Below are positions 40,536-45,042 of a stretch of DNA of 45,042 bases, one piece after another. The DNA comes from Prochlorococcus sp. AG-347-J21 (GTDB lineage: Bacteria > Cyanobacteriota > Cyanobacteriia > PCC-6307 > Cyanobiaceae). A program made the translations under genes and the position numbers. The notes beneath the pieces are model-generated. The model searched no databases and was not told the origin of the DNA. It saw only the letters and a program-made list of their open reading frames with translations. The stretch is taken from assembly GCA_003281455.1 (NCBI GenBank), contig QCBX01000012.1, positions 1-45,042 of the forward strand, given 5' to 3'. Every line of letters starts with the position of its first letter. Position 1 is the first letter of the stretch.

Positions 40536-41123
40536 ATGATCCCTTTAGTATTAGAAGAATCTGGCGGTAGTGAAAGAGTCTTTGATATTTATTCGAGACT
40601 ATTAAGAGAGAGAATAATCTTCTTGGGCGAACAAGTTACCAGTGAAACTGCTAATAGAATTGTTGCTCAATTATTGTTCCTTGAAGCAGAGGACCCAGAT
40701 AAGGATATTTATATGTACATAAATTCACCAGGAGGATCAGTATATGATGGGTTGGGTATCTTTGACACAATGCAACATGTCAAGCCTGATATTCATACAG
40801 TTTGTGTAGGCTTAGCAGCTAGTATGGGTGCATTTCTGCTCGCGGCAGGTACTAAAGGTAAAAGAAGTAGCCTTAGACATTCACGAATTATGATTCATCA
40901 ACCACTTGGAGGTGCTAGAGGGCAAGCCAGTGATATAAGAATTCAAGCAGATGAAATTCTGTTCTTAAAAGAGCGACTTAATACTGAATTATCAGAGAGA
41001 ACAGGAAAGGATTATGACACTATTAAAGAAGATACTGATAGAGATTTTTATATGTCCCCAAACGAGGCAGTTGAGTACGGTTTAATTGATCTGGTATTAG
41101 ATAAGAAACCTGTTAAAGTCTAG
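40536..41123 (+). CDS. clpP: ATP-dependent Clp protease proteolytic subunit
   Basis: 195 residues with catalytic Ser in [19 protein letters not shown] and His in [19 protein letters not shown]; the aspartate of the triad lies in the DRDFYM segment. Oligomerises into the double-ring protease chamber with ClpC or ClpX. Cyanobacteria carry several ClpP paralogues and I cannot say which one. Convergent with ftsH with a 4-base overlap. Confidence 0.95.
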   Translation: MIPLVLEESGGSERVFDIYSRLLRERIIFLGEQVTSETANRIVAQLLFLEAEDPDKDIYMYINSPGGSVYDGLGIFDTMQHVKPDIHTVCVGLAASMGAFLLAAGTKGKRSSLRHSRIMIHQPLGGARGQASDIRIQADEILFLKERLNTELSERTGKDYDTIKEDTDRDFYMSPNEAVEYGLIDLVLDKKPVKV

Positions 41124-43033
41124 CTTAATAATTGAGGTGTTCTCTCTTTCTCAGGAATTTTGGTGAATTTGGAAAGAATACTTACAAATTCATCACCATC
41201 TAATGTTTCTTTTTCTATTAATAAGTCAACTATCTTATCCATAGCTTCTCTATTTTTTCTTACTATTTCATAGGTTTCTTTATAACATTCCTTAACCATT
41301 ACTCTTACACTTTCATCTATTTGTTTAGAGATTGAATCAGAAACTTCACTTCTAGTCATTAAATCTCTACCAACAAATACTTCTTGGTTACCACTTTCTA
41401 AAGCTATCGGACCTAAATTACTCATTCCAAATCTTGTAACCATTTGGCGGGCCATTGAAGCGACTTGTTGGAAATCACCTCCCGCTCCTGTTGTAATCTC
41501 ACCTTTCCCAAAAACTACATCTTCAGCAGCTCTTCCTCCTAAAGCACCCATTATTCTGGCTTTTAGTTGAGCTCTGCTAACAAGGGTTTGTTCATCGTCT
41601 GGGGTAAACCAAGTTAATCCTTTAGCCTGACCTCTTGGAATAACGGTCACTTTTTGAACAGGATCATGTGCTTTCACAAGTGAACCTATTAGAGCATGGC
41701 CAACTTCATGATAAGCAATTAATCTTTTGCTTCTACCATCTGTTAATGGAGAACCCTCCATTCCTGCGACAATTCTATCTACAGAGTCATCAATTTCTGA
41801 AATACTGATAGAGTCTTTTCTTCTCCTAGCGGTTAATATAGCAGCCTCATTTAATAAATTTGCTAAATCTGCTCCAGTAAAACCAGGTGTTCTTCTCGCG
41901 ATGCTTTCAAGTGTTAAATCCTTTTGAAGTTTCTTATTCCTAGCATGAACTTCCAATATTGATAGCCTGCCCTTGATATCAGGTGCGTCTACAGTTACCT
42001 GTCTATCAAATCTGCCTGGTCTCATTAGAGCTGAATCTAGAACATCGGGCCTGTTTGTGGCTGCAATTATTATTATGCCACTGTTACCTTCGAAGCCATC
42101 CATTTCAGTTAGTAATTGGTTTAGAGTTTGTTCTCTCTCATCATTTCCTCCGCCAATACCTGCACCTCTTTGCCTTCCAACAGCATCGATTTCATCAATA
42201 AAAATTAAACAAGGACTATTCTCTTTAGCTCTTTTAAAAAGATCTCTAACTCTACTAGCGCCAACCCCAACAAACATTTCAACAAATTCAGAACCTGATA
42301 ATGAGAAAAAAGGTACACCTGCTTCACCTGCAATCGCTTTTGCTAAAAGGGTTTTACCAGTACCAGGAGGTCCTACCAATAGAACCCCTTTTGGAATTCT
42401 TGCTCCTACAGAAGTAAATTTTTCAGGTTTTTTCAGAAATGTGACAACTTCTTGCAAATCCTGTTTAGCTTCATTAACGCCTGCAACATCATCGAAAACA
42501 ACTCCAGTTTCAGCTTCCATTGCAAATCTAGCCTTTGTTTTCCCAAACTGCATAGCCTGGCCAGGACCTCCAGGCATACCATTTGACCTCCTCGCTAACA
42601 AAATTAAACCTCCAATTAAGATGGCTGGGAATAGTAAATTACCCAAAATTCCTAATGCAGGAGGGGCTGTTTTGACTGGATGAACATCAAAACTGATTCC
42701 TTCGTTTTTTAAAGTATTTATAAGTTCTGGTGTTAAGCCGGGAAGATCTACACGCAACCTTTGGACTTTATTATCTAAATCCGAATCTATTGTCTCTATA
42801 ACAGCATTTCTGCCCCCCTCAAAAATATCAACAGATGTAACCCTTCCTGAATTAATGTAATCTAAAAATCTACCGTAACTAACCCTTGCTACTGCAGAAT
42901 TCCTTGGTGCAACAGTAGTCCCATTAGATTTTAGTGTATCAACATTGCTTGAAGATAAAAATTGGTAGGAAAGCGCAATTACTAAAAGTATAGGTAAAGC
43001 CCATAAAATTAATGTTTTAAATTTCTGATTCAT
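41120..43033 (-). CDS. ftsH: ATP-dependent zinc metalloprotease FtsH
   Basis: 637 residues. Two N-terminal membrane segments (about 7-25 and 127-147), an AAA domain with Walker A GPPGTGKT (221-228), Walker [10 protein letters not shown] and [23 protein letters not shown], then protease zinc site HEVGH (442-446). Thylakoid FtsH hexamers degrade damaged D1. The region around 150-165 is rich in glycine (GMPGGPGQA). Which of the cyanobacterial FtsH1-4 paralogues this represents is not decided from the sequence. Confidence 0.96.
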   Translation of the reverse strand: MNQKFKTLILWALPILLVIALSYQFLSSSNVDTLKSNGTTVAPRNSAVARVSYGRFLDYINSGRVTSVDIFEGGRNAVIETIDSDLDNKVQRLRVDLPGLTPELINTLKNEGISFDVHPVKTAPPALGILGNLLFPAILIGGLILLARRSNGMPGGPGQAMQFGKTKARFAMEAETGVVFDDVAGVNEAKQDLQEVVTFLKKPEKFTSVGARIPKGVLLVGPPGTGKTLLAKAIAGEAGVPFFSLSGSEFVEMFVGVGASRVRDLFKRAKENSPCLIFIDEIDAVGRQRGAGIGGGNDEREQTLNQLLTEMDGFEGNSGIIIIAATNRPDVLDSALMRPGRFDRQVTVDAPDIKGRLSILEVHARNKKLQKDLTLESIARRTPGFTGADLANLLNEAAILTARRRKDSISISEIDDSVDRIVAGMEGSPLTDGRSKRLIAYHEVGHALIGSLVKAHDPVQKVTVIPRGQAKGLTWFTPDDEQTLVSRAQLKARIMGALGGRAAEDVVFGKGEITTGAGGDFQQVASMARQMVTRFGMSNLGPIALESGNQEVFVGRDLMTRSEVSDSISKQIDESVRVMVKECYKETYEIVRKNREAMDKIVDLLIEKETLDGDEFVSILSKFTKIPEKERTPQLLS

Positions 43034-43141
43034 TAATTTGTAGATAACTAATTATAAGATTCTAGAATGAATCAATGCATTTCGTTGATATTTTATCTAA
43101 CTTTATGCTTATACTACCCTTATATTGTATCTAATTTATCA

Positions 43142-43351
43142 ATGAAATTTGAGATCAACGATAGGGTTAAGTTGATAGGGCCAATCTCTTACTTGAAAAC
43201 TTCAGATAATATGCCGATGTTAAGACCACCTGATCTAGTGGCAATTGATGAAATTGGAGAAATCCTATCAATCAAATCCCCAGATACAGTTGAAGTAAAG
43301 TTTAGAAGAGGTTCGTTTTTAATTGATATTGATAAGATTGAGAAAAATTAA
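43142..43351 (+). CDS. sipA: SipA-like regulatory protein (DUF3148)
   Basis: 69 residues: MKFEINDRVKLIGPISYLKT, then SDNMPMLRPPDLVAIDEIGE and VEVKFRRGSFLIDIDKIE. The YLKTxDxMPMLRPPDLV core is characteristic of SipA, an SH3-like protein that binds the sensor kinase NblS/Hik33 and tunes high-light and nutrient responses. The ATG at 43142 is chosen; an upstream ATG at 43067 adds a hydrophobic stretch absent from the family. Confidence 0.88.
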   Translation: MKFEINDRVKLIGPISYLKTSDNMPMLRPPDLVAIDEIGEILSIKSPDTVEVKFRRGSFLIDIDKIEKN

Positions 43352-43352
43352 C

Positions 43353-44570
43353 TTAAAAATTTTTCTTCCACCTATTAGAAATTTCTAAACATATTTTTTC
43401 ATTCCCAGAAATACTTAGAAAAGGTTTTGAAAAATACTTATTAGTTAATTTAAGAATATCTAGAGAAGATATTTCATCTATTTTTGAATTTAAATCGTTC
43501 TCAGAAATTGGTGAAATTCCATAACTAATTAATTGAATCTTTTTTTGTAAAATATCATCTAGTGATTGATTTCCTAATAGAAATGAACCTTTTAATTTCT
43601 CTTTTGCTAAAAATATTTCAGCATCACTCAACGGATTAAAAAGTAAATTTTTCCATAGTTTTGATAAAAGTTTAAAAGCAAAAATTGCTTGCTTATTGGA
43701 TACTGATAAATAAATTAAAAATGGGGCATTTCTACTCCTGATAGGATAATAAACACCTAAATCGTAAGTGATACCATTTTTTTCTCTAAAAAGTTTAAAT
43801 AAAGCAGCGCTCATTCCATAAGATAAATATGACTCCAAAACCTTAAGAGGTAAATATTGACTACTTCTTCGCGAGCAAGTTTGGTCCCCTATCATTATTA
43901 TTGTTTGATTTGAATCATTATTAATGTAATCAAATCTATTCAAAGCACTTAAATTATGATCTACACGTCTTGATTTTTCTTTTAGGATTTTTTTTTCTAA
44001 TGTCCCAAAATTTTCTCCATTTATTGCGGGATTATTTGAAATTAAATACTTTTCTCTATTTTTAAAATTTTCAAACTCAAGCAAAACATCTTCATAGGTA
44101 ATTTTTGAGACATCATTTGCATTGCCAATTGTGTTGAAAGCATAAGGATGATTTGAGTAAACAATTTTTTTCCATTTTTCAAAACAGATATTGAATGGAT
44201 TCTCTTTATCTTTTTTAATGTAATCAATAGAAGACTTTTTTACTTTTTCAAATTCACTTTCCGAGAGGATTGGCTTATTGATTATTAAATTTAATAAAGG
44301 AAATAATTTGCTGAAATGTTCATTTAGGGATTTAATGCTTATTGAAATACCATCTTCAAATACTTCTTGATTTAATTCTGCTCCATAGGACTCAACATAT
44401 TCAGAGAGAGTGAAATTATTAAAACCTTCACATCCTCTTGTAAGTAATGAAGAAAGGATCTTGTTGATCCCTTTTTTGCTTGTACTATCCATATCACTCC
44501 CCCCTTTAATCCAAATTGAAGCAATTGAAAAATTTCTTTTTTTGTGATTTGAAAAATATCTCTTTAACAT
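43353..44570 (-). CDS. M16-family peptidase-like subunit lacking the zinc motif
   Basis: 405 residues of the insulinase/processing-peptidase fold: KGGSDMDSTSKKGINKILSSLLTRG (core SDMDSTSKKGINKI) near the N terminus and GITYDLGVYYPIRSRNAPF later. In active members the helix after the glycine carries HxxEH; here the same place reads GINKILSSLLTRG, so zinc ligands are absent. It is likely the non-catalytic partner of the gene upstream (44564-45042), as in bacterial two-subunit M16B enzymes. The start overlaps the upstream stop by seven bases. Confidence 0.85.
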   Translation of the reverse strand: MLKRYFSNHKKRNFSIASIWIKGGSDMDSTSKKGINKILSSLLTRGCEGFNNFTLSEYVESYGAELNQEVFEDGISISIKSLNEHFSKLFPLLNLIINKPILSESEFEKVKKSSIDYIKKDKENPFNICFEKWKKIVYSNHPYAFNTIGNANDVSKITYEDVLLEFENFKNREKYLISNNPAINGENFGTLEKKILKEKSRRVDHNLSALNRFDYINNDSNQTIIMIGDQTCSRRSSQYLPLKVLESYLSYGMSAALFKLFREKNGITYDLGVYYPIRSRNAPFLIYLSVSNKQAIFAFKLLSKLWKNLLFNPLSDAEIFLAKEKLKGSFLLGNQSLDDILQKKIQLISYGISPISENDLNSKIDEISSLDILKLTNKYFSKPFLSISGNEKICLEISNRWKKNF

Positions 44571-45042
44571 TTACCAGGGGATGCAACTAAAGTGAATTTA
44601 TCTCCATTAATATATTTTGTGATCTCTTTAAAGTTATCCAAATCATTCCAATATTTTAAATGACTTTCTAAATTATTGATTGAAGATTTTCTACCCCAAA
44701 GCAGTTCATTACCAAAGAATGAAGAAAGTTGTGTGGATGTCTCTAAATTAAAAATATAGTTACTTTTCACAATATTTATAGCTTTATTTATTTCATCCAA
44801 AGTTAAGGCCTTAAAATTTGAAATTTCATCAATTATTTTATTAATTTGCTTTTCTACTAGAAAAATATCTTTGGATTCACAACTTGCTTCCACTATAAAT
44901 AATCCACCTAATTCACCAGCGTTTACATCTACGTATACTGATTCCACAAGACTATCATCTTCTTTTAGAATTTTTACTAATCTGCTGTTTCTTCCCACAG
45001 AGAGTATTGATGCTAATATCTCTAGTCCAATAATATTTTTTT
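44564..45042 (-). CDS. M16-family peptidase, C-terminal part
   Basis: A partial gene running off the right edge; the frame stays open to 45042. The C-terminal domain signature is visible at once as LEILASILSVGRNSRLVKIL, followed by AGELGGLFIVEASCES and LLWGRKSSIN. The GTG at 44998 is internal and not the start. It is probably the catalytic M16 subunit whose HxxEH lies outside the window, paired with the degenerate subunit downstream. Confidence 0.85.
   Translation of the reverse strand, partial: KNIIGLEILASILSVGRNSRLVKILKEDDSLVESVYVDVNAGELGGLFIVEASCESKDIFLVEKQINKIIDEISNFKALTLDEINKAINIVKSNYIFNLETSTQLSSFFGNELLWGRKSSINNLESHLKYWNDLDNFKEITKYINGDKFTLVASPGKC

Noticed and set aside
41973..42683. Plus-strand frame of 236 codons inside ftsH
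   Set aside because: Antisense to the AAA and protease motifs of FtsH; proline/serine-rich shadow.
1..45042. tRNA, rRNA, CRISPR arrays, insertion sequences
   Set aside because: No T-arm/anticodon patterns, no regular repeat-spacer series, no transposase or terminal inverted repeats were seen by eye; a tRNA or CRISPR scan would be decisive.

Overview
This window comes from a marine picocyanobacterium, almost certainly a high-light-adapted Prochlorococcus. The DNA is very AT-rich and tightly packed. It carries cyanobacterial hallmark genes (petN, petJ, a high-light-inducible protein, thf1/psb29, psb32, sipA, FtsH and ClpP) and many tiny lineage-type proteins. Species-level identity is inference from gene content; no rRNA or tRNA is present to test it.

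Layout. 1-8.0 kb is core metabolism: the ispG C-terminus, a CtpA-type protease, nadA, a TIGR04168-type metallophosphoesterase, a Psb32-like protein, a MidA-type methyltransferase, aroB and purK. Directly after purK is a structured RNA that I read as 6S RNA, with its own terminator. 8.3-20.4 kb is an accessory-like stretch dominated by proteins of 26-90 aa. It holds two related DUF1651 cassettes with near-identical promoters, a minimal NAD-dependent DNA-ligase core, an Hli protein, a short-chain dehydrogenase, a DnaJ-type zinc-finger protein, and DUF3303 and DUF1499 members. 20.5-25.9 kb holds a K+-channel/RCK protein, cytochrome c6 and the phosphate transporter operon pstS-C-A-B. 27.1-32.9 kb is a four-gene minus-strand DNA-repair operon: MBL-fold exonuclease, ATP-dependent ligase, Lhr-type helicase and metallophosphoesterase. 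33-39.5 kb is another small-protein zone containing an isolated IF2-N-like protein and a DUF2130 coiled-coil protein. 39.6-45 kb returns to the photosynthesis and proteostasis core: petN, thf1, clpP, ftsH, sipA and a pair of M16 peptidase-family genes.

How the genes work together. Thf1, FtsH and ClpP form a neighbourhood concerned with thylakoid protein turnover. The pst genes import phosphate, but no phoB/phoR lies beside them. The ligase-associated operon and the separate minimal NAD-ligase core mean that two atypical ligase-type proteins are encoded within 23 kb. Many small genes are translationally coupled (ATGA, TAATG, TAGTG overlaps).

Most notable observations. (i) Both DUF1651 cassettes contain a second 26-codon ORF in the +1 frame, each with a good Shine-Dalgarno and a lipobox-like end, and better conserved in hydrophobic character than the overlapping long frame. 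(ii) The catalytic GDxHG motif of the metallophosphoesterase lies upstream of any ATG/GTG/TTG start, so a CTG or ATT start is implied, and its divergent neighbour nadA has a similar problem. (iii) A 12-base perfect anti-SD complement at 15311 precedes a non-AUG mini-ORF that ends in a terminator. (iv) Several families of tiny proteins recur as paralogues within the window. About thirty small genes below 60 codons are annotated here from direct reading; their functions are unknown.
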